From Candidatus Scatomorpha stercoravium (lineage in GTDB: Bacteria; Bacillota; Clostridia; Oscillospirales; Oscillospiraceae): DNA of 6,292 bases. Within the stretch, counting starts at the first letter, position 1. The number at the start of each line of letters is the position of its first letter. The translations under genes and the position numbers were made by a program. The stretch lies in the NCBI GenBank assembly GCA_018716005.1, contig DVKN01000035.1, forward strand, positions 1 to 6,292, given 5' to 3'. The notes under the pieces were generated by a model that saw only the letters and a program-made list of their open reading frames with translations, was not told the origin of the DNA and ran no database searches. Below, in pieces: positions 1 to 5,462 of this stretch.

Positions 1-593
1 CCGTCGAGTGCGGCGGGATAAAGCGCGAGATAAGCGTCAGCGTCTCCTTCGAGTTCGACGATATGCGCGGCCACTGGGCCAACGAAAACGTAAAGAGCCT
101 CTACGCCGAGGGCATAGTCGGCGGCGTCAGCGCGACGGAGTTCGGCCCCTCGCTCGCCATGAAGCGCGGCGACTTCGTGCTCATGCTCTACCGCGCGGCG
201 GGAGAACCCGCCGTGAGCGGCGCGGGCGGCTTCACGGACGTCTCGGCGGGGGACTATTACGCCGCCGCCGTCGCCTGGGCCGTGGAAAACGGCGTAACCG
301 AGGGCAAGGGCGAGGACATATTCGCGCCCAACGACACTCTTACGCGCCAGGAGGGCTTCGCGCTCCTCTACCGTGCGCTCGGCATACTCGGCGTGGACGC
401 TCCTGCCGCCGGCGAGGATACGCTCGACGCCTTCCCGGACGGGGACGCCGTCGCCTCCTGGGCCCGCGAGGCCGCGGCCTCGCTCGTGGAGCTCGGCATA
501 GTGGAGGGCTCCGGCACCGGGCTAAACCCCGCGGCGGGCCTCACGCGCGCGGAGATGGCGAAGCTGCTCGATACCGCGCTGAAGCTCAAATAA
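1..593 (+). CDS. SLH-domain surface protein, C-terminal part (5' end outside window)
   Basis: This is the tail of a cell-surface protein. The frame is open from position 3 to the left edge, giving 196 visible residues. An internal ATG at position 63 lies inside the first repeat and is not a credible start. Three S-layer homology repeats follow one another at about visible residues 18-67 (FDDMRGHWA...), 77-127 (FTDVSAGDYY...) and 144-193 (FPDGDAVASWA...). Each has the typical opening F-x-D, a central G-I/V-x-x-G turn and a closing helix. The signature TRAE is intact in repeat 3, is TRQE in repeat 2 and is replaced by KRGD in repeat 1. In this family, C-terminal SLH triplets anchor secreted proteins to a secondary cell-wall polymer or to outer layers. 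About 17 residues before repeat 1 alternate polar and hydrophobic residues, like the end of a beta domain. The function of the missing N-terminal part cannot be told. The domain call is secure. Confidence 0.9.
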   Translation, partial: VECGGIKREISVSVSFEFDDMRGHWANENVKSLYAEGIVGGVSATEFGPSLAMKRGDFVLMLYRAAGEPAVSGAGGFTDVSAGDYYAAAVAWAVENGVTEGKGEDIFAPNDTLTRQEGFALLYRALGILGVDAPAAGEDTLDAFPDGDAVASWAREAAASLVELGIVEGSGTGLNPAAGLTRAEMAKLLDTALKLK

Positions 594-603
594 CAAATAA
601 CAT

Positions 604-645
604 AAGCCGCCCCGGACTTTTTGTCCGGGGCGGCGCTTATTTTGC
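604..645. terminator. Two-way intrinsic terminator between the SLH gene and trxA
   Basis: A perfect 11-bp GC-rich stem (607-617 with 623-633) closes a TTTTT loop, and outer A-T pairs extend it around a small bulge. On the + strand it is followed by a T-rich run (TTATTTT), starting 11 nt after the SLH stop codon. On the - strand the hairpin is followed by another T-rich stretch (the complement of 591-603), so it can also end the tetR-trxB-trxA transcript. It fills the only gap between these convergent genes. Confidence 0.88.
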
Positions 646-652
646 CTTCGCT

Positions 653-958
653 TTATACGCCCATGGCGGATTCTATCTGGCGGAGGCTCTGGACGCCGAC
701 GGTCTTGTTCACGAGCTTGCCGTTCTGGAAGTAGAGCAGGGTGGGGATGCTCATGACGCCGAAGCGCCCGGCGAGGGCCGGCTCCGCGTCCACGTCGACC
801 TTGCAGACCTTGACGTCCTCGTGCGCGAGGGCGAACTGGTCGAGGATCGGGGACTGCATACGGCAGGGGCCGCACCAGCCGGCCCAGAAGTCCACGACGG
901 CCTTGCCGGAGGCGACGGCGGCGTCAAAGGTATCGTTGGTGAGATGGGTAACTGCCAT
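653..958 (-). CDS. trxA: Thioredoxin
   Basis: This is a cytoplasmic dithiol-disulfide oxidoreductase that passes electrons from a thioredoxin reductase to target proteins. At 101 aa it has the normal thioredoxin length and no signal peptide. The redox centre is W28-C29-G30-P31-C32. The buried Asp is D23 (VVDFWAGWC), P37 sits in the helix after the active site, and the cis-proline is P72 in SIPT. An extra cysteine, C52, lies outside the active site. The ATG start at 956-958 is preceded by an excellent AAGGAGGA ribosome site (968-975, 9 nt spacing) embedded in the last codons of trxB. Only 5 nt separate it from the trxB stop codon, so the two are co-transcribed and probably translationally coupled. 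The adjacent reductase is its likely partner. The family call is essentially certain; its specific targets cannot be told. Confidence 0.97.
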   Translation of the reverse strand: MAVTHLTNDTFDAAVASGKAVVDFWAGWCGPCRMQSPILDQFALAHEDVKVCKVDVDAEPALAGRFGVMSIPTLLYFQNGKLVNKTVGVQSLRQIESAMGV

Positions 959-963
959 TTTGA

Positions 964-1794
964 TTATTCCTCCTTGGATTTGTTCTCTATGAATTTGCAG
1001 GCCGAGAGCGCTGCGGCGCAGCCGTCCCCGACAGCCTTTGCAACCTGATAGGGCGTGCCGGCGGCGTCGCCCGCGGCGAAGATGCCGGGGAGGTTCGTCG
1101 CCATGGCCGCGTCCGTCACTATGCGCCCGCCCTCGGTCTCGAGGCCGGGGCAGAGCCCCGCGGGGCTGACGCCCGCCCGGAAGATGAAGACCGCGTCCAC
1201 AGGGTGTTCCTCGCCGGAAACCGTGAGCGACGTCACGCGCTCCCCGCCGTGTATGGCGCAGCCCTTAGCCCTCGCGGCGTCGAAGAATTCGACCTCGCAG
1301 CCTATGGAGCGGAGGTAATCCGCCTCCTCCGCGGCGTCCGCCGAGAGACCGATGACGGCCGTGCGCTTCCCGCGGTAGAGCATCCCGTCGCAGGTGGCGC
1401 AGTAGCTGACGCCGCGGCCGAGGAATTCCTCCTCGCCGGGATAGGGCTTCGAGCGGGCGAGGCCGGGGGCGAGTATGACCGCGCGGCCCTGCACGAAATC
1501 CGCCCCCACGCTGACGCCGAAGACGCCGCCGAGGTCGGCGACGGCGAGCGCCCGGCCGCGCATTATCTCCGCGCCGGCGGCCCGCGCGTGGGCGATGAAG
1601 GCCTCGACGAGCTCCCGTCCCGACGCGCCCGGGAAGCCGGGGTAGTTGTCTACGCGCTCCGCCTTCCAGAGCGGGGAGTCCTCCGGCGCGGTGGTGACTA
1701 TGAGCGCGGACTTCCCGCGCTGCCTCGCCGTGAGCGCGGCGGAGACGCCCGCCGGCCCGGAGCCGATTATGATGATGTCAAATACCGTGTCCAT
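964..1794 (-). CDS. trxB: Thioredoxin reductase-like flavoprotein, probably not NADPH-dependent (ferredoxin-type FFTR candidate)
   Basis: This FAD-dependent disulfide reductase of 276 aa is shorter than NADPH-type TrxB (about 310-320). Seen in the sequence: the FAD-binding G11-S-G-P-A-G16 near the N-terminus, the redox-active C132-A-T-C135-D136-G, and the C-terminal FAD motif GIFAAGDAAG (237-246) followed by TPYQVAKAVGDG. The middle domain is unusual. The GGGxSA NADPH loop is replaced by IGLSADAAEEA (148-158), and the HRR...R patch that binds the NADPH 2'-phosphate is absent, with FFDAARAKG in its place. Loss of both motifs is the hallmark described for clostridial ferredoxin-dependent flavin thioredoxin reductases. 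The electron donor is therefore inferred to be ferredoxin or another carrier rather than NADPH. The ATG start at 1792-1794 has GGGAGG 7 nt upstream. The gene lies 13 nt after the regulator gene and 5 nt before trxA. The family is certain; donor use is inference. Confidence 0.93.
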   Translation of the reverse strand: MDTVFDIIIIGSGPAGVSAALTARQRGKSALIVTTAPEDSPLWKAERVDNYPGFPGASGRELVEAFIAHARAAGAEIMRGRALAVADLGGVFGVSVGADFVQGRAVILAPGLARSKPYPGEEEFLGRGVSYCATCDGMLYRGKRTAVIGLSADAAEEADYLRSIGCEVEFFDAARAKGCAIHGGERVTSLTVSGEEHPVDAVFIFRAGVSPAGLCPGLETEGGRIVTDAAMATNLPGIFAAGDAAGTPYQVAKAVGDGCAAALSACKFIENKSKEE

Positions 1795-1807
1795 TGCCCG
1801 GCCTCCC

Positions 1808-2359
1808 TTAATCTGAGTTTATACCGTCCGCGCCCGGAACATACGCGGGCTTCACAGCGCAGCCGCCGAGGGCCGAGCCCACGTGGCGGCAGACCTCCTC
1901 CGGCGTCTCGGCGAAGCCGCGCTCTATCCAGCGGCAGACTATGCCGAAATAGCCCCAGGAGCAGAAGCTCGCGAGATAGCCGCCCTCCCCGTCGGGGATT
2001 TCCGCCGCCGAGAGCATGGCGTCGAAGGCGCGGCGCAGGGCCTCCGTCAGCCCGTTTTCGTACATTAGCGAGACGAGCTCGCCGTTATCGTAGACATAGC
2101 GGAGCAGGGTGCAGCCGAAGTTCGCCGCCAGCGAATCGCGGTGCAGCAGCTCGTAGCTGCGCCAGCCCTCCGTGAGCTTGAAGATGAGCAGGCAGTCCAT
2201 GCCGCCCTTGCAGTCGCAGTGGCGGTAGAAGGTCGTGCGGCCGACGCCGGAGCGCTCGCAGACGTCGCTGACGCCTATCTCCGCGTAGGGCCGCTCGCGC
2301 ATGAGCTCTATGAGCGCGTCCGCCAGCGCGAGCCTTATATATGCCGCCTGAGTCCTCAT
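1808..2359 (-). CDS. TetR/AcrR-family regulator, cysteine-rich, first gene of the trx operon
   Basis: This is a probable dimeric transcriptional repressor of 183 aa. The N-terminal helix-turn-helix domain is plain: helix 1 at about residues 7-20 (YIRLALADALIELM), then YAEIGVSDVCERSGVGRTTFYRH (about 25-47), the classic TetR signature with the FYRH end of the recognition helix. The ligand domain (about 60-165) is helical and diverged, so no ligand can be named. Nine cysteines are present (34, 48, 50, 56, 83, 133, 142, 157, 167). Three form C48-D-C50-x5-C56, where relatives usually have a stretch like FxSKEDLL. I chose ATG 2357-2359, which has AAGGAG 10 nt upstream. An in-frame TTG at 2411-2413 would add 18 residues but falls inside the probable operator. 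The gene begins an operon with trxB and trxA, so it likely regulates itself and those genes. The family is certain; redox sensing is a hypothesis. Confidence 0.9.
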   Translation of the reverse strand: MRTQAAYIRLALADALIELMRERPYAEIGVSDVCERSGVGRTTFYRHCDCKGGMDCLLIFKLTEGWRSYELLHRDSLAANFGCTLLRYVYDNGELVSLMYENGLTEALRRAFDAMLSAAEIPDGEGGYLASFCSWGYFGIVCRWIERGFAETPEEVCRHVGSALGGCAVKPAYVPGADGINSD

Positions 2360-2369
2360 CACCTCGCCG

Positions 2370-2380
2370 CTCCTTCCTTT
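2370..2380 (-). promoter_or_regulatory. Ribosome binding site of the TetR-type regulator gene
   Basis: Read on the - strand this is AAAGGAAGGAG, ending 10 nt before the ATG at 2357-2359. A second purine run, GAGGTG, touches the ATG directly and is too close to serve as the site. This signal favours the 183-residue start over the upstream TTG. Confidence 0.65.
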
Positions 2381-2406
2381 ACAGCGCGGAACATACGTCC
2401 TGAAAC

Positions 2407-2420
2407 GGAACAAATGTTCC
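2407..2420. promoter_or_regulatory. Inverted-repeat operator, probable TetR-type auto-operator
   Basis: GGAACA-AA-TGTTCC is a perfect 6+6 bp inverted repeat with a 2-bp centre. It lies about +5 to +18 relative to the predicted - strand transcription start (near 2424), where a bound repressor would block initiation or early elongation. A second half-site, GGAACA, recurs 19 bp away at 2388-2393 within GGAACATACGTCC (2388-2400), suggesting a second, weaker site. Autoregulation through such palindromes is common in TetR-family genes. Assignment to this particular regulator is inference from position. Confidence 0.65.
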
Positions 2421-2423
2421 TTA

Positions 2424-2459
2424 TGCGCCTATCATACAGCATGGCGGCGCGTTTGTCAA
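2424..2459 (-). promoter_or_regulatory. Sigma-70-type promoter of tetR-trxB-trxA
   Basis: On the - strand the -35 box is TTGACA (2454-2459, perfect) and the -10 box is TATGAT (2431-2436, 5 of 6), separated by exactly 17 bp. The predicted start is an A near 2424. The strength of the match suggests a promoter that is highly active unless repressed, consistent with the palindrome directly downstream. The leader to the regulator ATG is about 65 nt. Confidence 0.85.
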
Positions 2460-2496
2460 TAGGGGAGGGCGAAATTTTTCCGGCGGGGAATTGGGC

Positions 2497-2525
2497 TTGT
2501 AAATACGGGGCTTTTACGTTATAAT
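2497..2525 (+). promoter_or_regulatory. Sigma-70-type promoter of glnS
   Basis: The -35 box is TTGTAA (2497-2502, 4 of 6) and the -10 box is TATAAT (2520-2525, perfect), with a 17-bp spacer. Transcription would begin near 2532, leaving a leader of only about 29 nt. That is too short for a T-box or other riboswitch, so none is expected for this synthetase. The promoter is back to back with the regulator promoter, the two -35 boxes being 37 bp apart. Confidence 0.75.
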
Positions 2526-2546
2526 ATGTCGTTGTAACTTGAACTC

Positions 2547-2552
2547 AGAGGG
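2547..2552 (+). promoter_or_regulatory. Ribosome binding site of glnS
   Basis: AGAGGG lies 8 nt before the ATG at 2561-2563. The in-frame GTG at 2552-2554 overlaps this site and has no purine-rich site of its own, so the ATG is the better start. Confidence 0.7.
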
Positions 2553-2560
2553 TGATTGCC

Positions 2561-4246
2561 ATGGAAGAGACTTCCCGCAATTTTATAGAGCAGTTTATCG
2601 CCGAGGACATAGCGCCCGGCGGACGTTTTGAGGGCAGGCGCGTACACACCCGCTTCCCGCCCGAGCCGAACGGCTACCTGCACATAGGCCACTGCAAGGC
2701 GCTCGTCATAGACTTCGGCACGGCGGAGCGCTTCGGCGGCATATGCAACCTGCGCATGGACGACACGAACCCCGCCAAGGAGGACACCGAGTACGTCGAC
2801 GCGATAAAGGAGGACATCCACTGGCTGGGCTTCGACTGGGACGACCGCTTCTTCTACGGCTCGGACTATTTCGAGCAGACCTACGAGTACGCCGAGGAGC
2901 TCATCAAAAAGGGCCTCGCCTATGTCTGCGAGCTGACGCCGGAGCAGTTCCGCGAATACCGCGGCGACGTCAGCACCCCCGCGCGCAGCCCCTGGCGCGA
3001 CCGGCCCATGGAGGAGAGCCTCGACCTCTTCCGCCGCATGAGGGCGGGCGAGTTCCCGGACAATAAGTACACCCTGCGCGCGAAGATAGACCTCGCGAGC
3101 GGCAACTTCAATATGCGCGACCCGGTCATATACCGCATACGCCACGTGGAGCACCACCGCCAGGGCACGAAGTGGTGCATCTATCCCATGTACGACTTTG
3201 CGCACCCCATTCAGGACGCGCTCGAGGGCATCACGCACTCGCTCTGCTCGCTGGAGTTCGAGGCGCACAGGCCCCTCTACGACTGGGTCGTGAACAACGT
3301 CTCCGTCCCCAACAGGCCGCGGCAGATAGAGTTCGCGCGCCTCGGCATAAACTACACCGTCATGAGCAAGCGCAAGCTGCGCCGCCTCGTCGAGGAGGGC
3401 TACGTCTCCGGCTGGGACGACCCGCGCATGCCGACGCTCTGCGGCCTGCGCCGCCGGGGCTATACGCCCGCCGCGATACGCGAGTTCATAACCCGCGTCG
3501 GCGTCGCCAAGGTGAACTCCACCGCCGAGTACGCGCTGCTGGAGAGCTGCCTGCGCGACGACCTCAACGCCCACGCCCAGCGCGCCATGGCCGTCCTGCG
3601 CCCGCTGAAGCTGACCATCGTCAACTACCCCGAGGGCCAGAGCGAGCTCATAGAGGTCGAAAATAACCCCAACGACCCCGAGGCCGGCACGCGCATGGTG
3701 AGCTTCTCCCGCAGCCTCTACATCGAGCGCGAGGACTTCATGGAGCACCGCGCGCCCAAGTATAAGCGCCTGTGCCCCGGCGAGGACGGGGAGAGCTGCG
3801 GCCTCGAGTGCCGCCTCAAGGGCGCGTACCTCGTGCGCTGCGCGGGCTTCATAAAGGACGAGAGCGGCGAGGTGGCCGAGGTCCTCTGCGAGTACGACCC
3901 CGAAAGCCGCGGAGGCGACCCCGCGGACGGCCGCAAGGTCAAGGGCGCGACGCTCCACTGGGTGGACGCCAACAACTGCGCCGACGCCGAGATAAGGCTC
4001 TACTCGAGCCTCTTCTCCGACCCGGAGCCCGACGCCGCCGGCAAGGACTTCATCGAGTGCCTCAACCCCGAGAGCCTCGAGGTGCTCACGGGCTGCAAGG
4101 TGGAGAAAATGCTCGCCGACGAGTCGAGCGGCACGCACTTCCAGTTCCTGCGCGAGGGCTATTTCTGCCGCGACAGCAAAGATTCCGCGCCCGGCCGCCC
4201 GGTGTTCAACCGCGCCGTCGCCCTCAAGGACAGCTTCAAGAAGTAA
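2561..4246 (+). CDS. glnS: Glutaminyl-tRNA synthetase (glutamine--tRNA ligase)
   Basis: This class I synthetase charges tRNA-Gln directly with glutamine using ATP, in the cytoplasm. At 561 aa it is close to the E. coli enzyme (about 554). The catalytic Rossmann domain shows PPEPNG (33-38), the HIGH motif at 41-44 and, as the KMSKS counterpart, MSKRK at 268-272. It is followed by GWDDPRMPT (284-292), typical of GlnRS and of the non-discriminating side of the GluRS/GlnRS family. The C-terminal half matches the two beta-barrel anticodon-binding domains: GRKVKG at 457-462, IRLY at 478-481, NPESL, then FQFLREGYFC and PVFNRAVALKD near the end. No YqeY extension is present. One oddity is a short cysteine-bearing insertion around 405-417. 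The gene stands alone between a promoter and a terminator. Its presence suggests that Gln-tRNA does not depend solely on the GatCAB amidotransferase route. The call is very secure. Confidence 0.97.
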   Translation: MEETSRNFIEQFIAEDIAPGGRFEGRRVHTRFPPEPNGYLHIGHCKALVIDFGTAERFGGICNLRMDDTNPAKEDTEYVDAIKEDIHWLGFDWDDRFFYGSDYFEQTYEYAEELIKKGLAYVCELTPEQFREYRGDVSTPARSPWRDRPMEESLDLFRRMRAGEFPDNKYTLRAKIDLASGNFNMRDPVIYRIRHVEHHRQGTKWCIYPMYDFAHPIQDALEGITHSLCSLEFEAHRPLYDWVVNNVSVPNRPRQIEFARLGINYTVMSKRKLRRLVEEGYVSGWDDPRMPTLCGLRRRGYTPAAIREFITRVGVAKVNSTAEYALLESCLRDDLNAHAQRAMAVLRPLKLTIVNYPEGQSELIEVENNPNDPEAGTRMVSFSRSLYIEREDFMEHRAPKYKRLCPGEDGESCGLECRLKGAYLVRCAGFIKDESGEVAEVLCEYDPESRGGDPADGRKVKGATLHWVDANNCADAEIRLYSSLFSDPEPDAAGKDFIECLNPESLEVLTGCKVEKMLADESSGTHFQFLREGYFCRDSKDSAPGRPVFNRAVALKDSFKK

Positions 4247-4259
4247 TCAGGACAGAATT

Positions 4260-4289
4260 AAGGCCCGGAGCCGAAGCTCCGGGCCTTTT
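4260..4289. terminator. Two-way intrinsic terminator between glnS and serA
   Basis: A perfect 12-bp stem (4260-4271 with 4276-4287, AAGGCCCGGAGC and its complement) closes a CGAA loop. It is followed by TT and begins 13 nt after the glnS stop. On the - strand the loop reads TTCG closed by C-G, the exceptionally stable UUCG tetraloop, and the hairpin begins 11 nt after the serA stop with a TTAATT tail. It therefore probably ends both convergent transcripts. The + strand T-run is part of the stem. Confidence 0.87.
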
Positions 4290-4298
4290 CTCGTGTGA

Positions 4299-5462
4299 TT
4301 ATATTACGCGCACCCTCAGCACGTCGGGGTCCTTCAGAATTTCGCTCTTCATCTCGCCGTTGACCTTCTCGGCGAGGTCGATGATGGTGTAGGCGTACTC
4401 GCCGCGGGGCTTGTTTATCATGTGCTCGATGTTGATGTTCCGGGCGCTGATAAGGTCGAGGATGGAGTTTATCTTGTTCGGGACGTTCCTGTGTATGACG
4501 CAGAGGCGGCAGACGCCCATGCGGTCGAGCGTGGCGTTGGGGAGGTTCACCGAATTCTTGATGTTGCCGTTCTTGAGGTAGTCGAATATCTCCTGCGCGG
4601 CCATGACGGCGCACTTCTCCTCGCTCTCGGGCGTGCAGGCGCCGAGGTGGGGGAGGGTGATGCAGTTCTTCGCGCCTATGAGCTTGGCGTTGGGGAAGTC
4701 GGTGACGTATTTGCCGACGCGGCCGCTCTCGAGGGCGGCTATCATGGCGTCGTCGTCGACGACCTCGGCGCGGCTCTCGTTCATGATGCGCACGCCCGGG
4801 CGCATGGCGGCGAGGGCTTCGGCGTCAATCATGTGGTGCGTGCTCTCGTTGTAGGGGACGTTGAGGCTTATATAGTCGCTGGTGCGGAAAATCTCGTCCA
4901 CGTAGTCGACGTGTATGACGTCGCGGCTGAGGCGCCAGGCGCTCTCTATGCTGATATAGGGGTCGTAGCCGCGCACGGTCATGCCGAACTCGAGCGCGAG
5001 GTTCGCGACGAGGGAGCCGATGGCGCCGAGGCCGATAACGCCGAGGCTCTTGCCGCAGAGCTCCGGGCCGGAGAAGGCGCTCTTGCCCTTCTCGACGAGG
5101 GCCGGGACGTCGTCGCCCTTGTCGGCGATGGAGTTCACCCAGTCAATCGCGCCCAGCATATCGCGGCTCGCGAGGAGCATATCGAAGATTATCATCTCCT
5201 TCGTGGCGTCGGCGTTCGCGCCCGGCGCGTTGAAGACGACTATGCCCTTTTCGGCGCAGTCCTCGATAGGGATGTTGTTGACGCCCGCGCCAGCGCGGCC
5301 TATGCACAGGAGCTCGGGGCCGAACTCCGCGCCGTGCAGGTCGGCGGAGCGTATGAGCAGGGCGTCGGGGTTCTCGACCTGCTGGCCGACGGTGCAGCCG
5401 TGCTTCTCGAGTATCTGCGTCCCCAGCGGGGAGATGGTGTTCATTGTGCGTATCTTAAACAC
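4299..5462 (-). CDS. serA: D-3-phosphoglycerate dehydrogenase with C-terminal ACT domain
   Basis: This enzyme oxidises 3-phosphoglycerate to 3-phosphohydroxypyruvate with NAD+, the first step of serine synthesis. At 387 aa it is the short SerA type. Order of parts: split substrate domain (1-95 and about 280-310), NAD-binding Rossmann domain with GLGAIG (144-149) and an Asp (D167, GYDP) that favours NAD over NADP, and an ACT domain (about 316-387). Catalytic R231 (NESRAE) and H272 (PHLGA) are visible, but the usual active-site Glu of the DVFxxEP loop is not: the loop reads DFPNAKL. In the ACT domain, H324-R-N326 lines up with the serine-binding His and Asn of E. coli SerA, so feedback inhibition by serine is likely. 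The start is GTG 5460-5462, with GAGGTG 7 nt upstream. It overlaps the serC stop by 8 nt. Function is well supported by the pairing with serC. Confidence 0.93.
   Translation of the reverse strand: MFKIRTMNTISPLGTQILEKHGCTVGQQVENPDALLIRSADLHGAEFGPELLCIGRAGAGVNNIPIEDCAEKGIVVFNAPGANADATKEMIIFDMLLASRDMLGAIDWVNSIADKGDDVPALVEKGKSAFSGPELCGKSLGVIGLGAIGSLVANLALEFGMTVRGYDPYISIESAWRLSRDVIHVDYVDEIFRTSDYISLNVPYNESTHHMIDAEALAAMRPGVRIMNESRAEVVDDDAMIAALESGRVGKYVTDFPNAKLIGAKNCITLPHLGACTPESEEKCAVMAAQEIFDYLKNGNIKNSVNLPNATLDRMGVCRLCVIHRNVPNKINSILDLISARNINIEHMINKPRGEYAYTIIDLAEKVNGEMKSEILKDPDVLRVRVI

Noticed and set aside
8..1048. A 346-codon + strand frame running through the SLH gene, terminator, trxA and into trxB
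   Set aside because: It is Arg/Gly-rich nonsense, reads straight through a strong terminator hairpin, and overlaps three well-supported genes.
1836..1845. A second exact copy of GGAACATACG (as at 2388-2397) within the regulator coding sequence
   Set aside because: It is a 10-base match without dyad symmetry inside codons of the C-terminus, most likely chance.
2360..2413. N-terminal extension of the TetR-type regulator from a TTG at 2411-2413
   Set aside because: It would place the coding start inside the palindromic operator and add 18 residues before a normal TetR N-terminus. The ATG at 2357-2359 has a good ribosome site.
2526..2560. Possible T-box or other riboswitch leader for glnS
   Set aside because: The predicted leader is only about 29 nt, with no room for a specifier stem or an antiterminator.
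2519..4138. A 539-codon open frame on the strand opposite glnS
   Set aside because: It is an antisense shadow caused by high GC and codon bias. The composition is dominated by Ala, Val, Leu, Arg and Glu with no recognisable domain, while glnS on the other strand matches its family from end to end.
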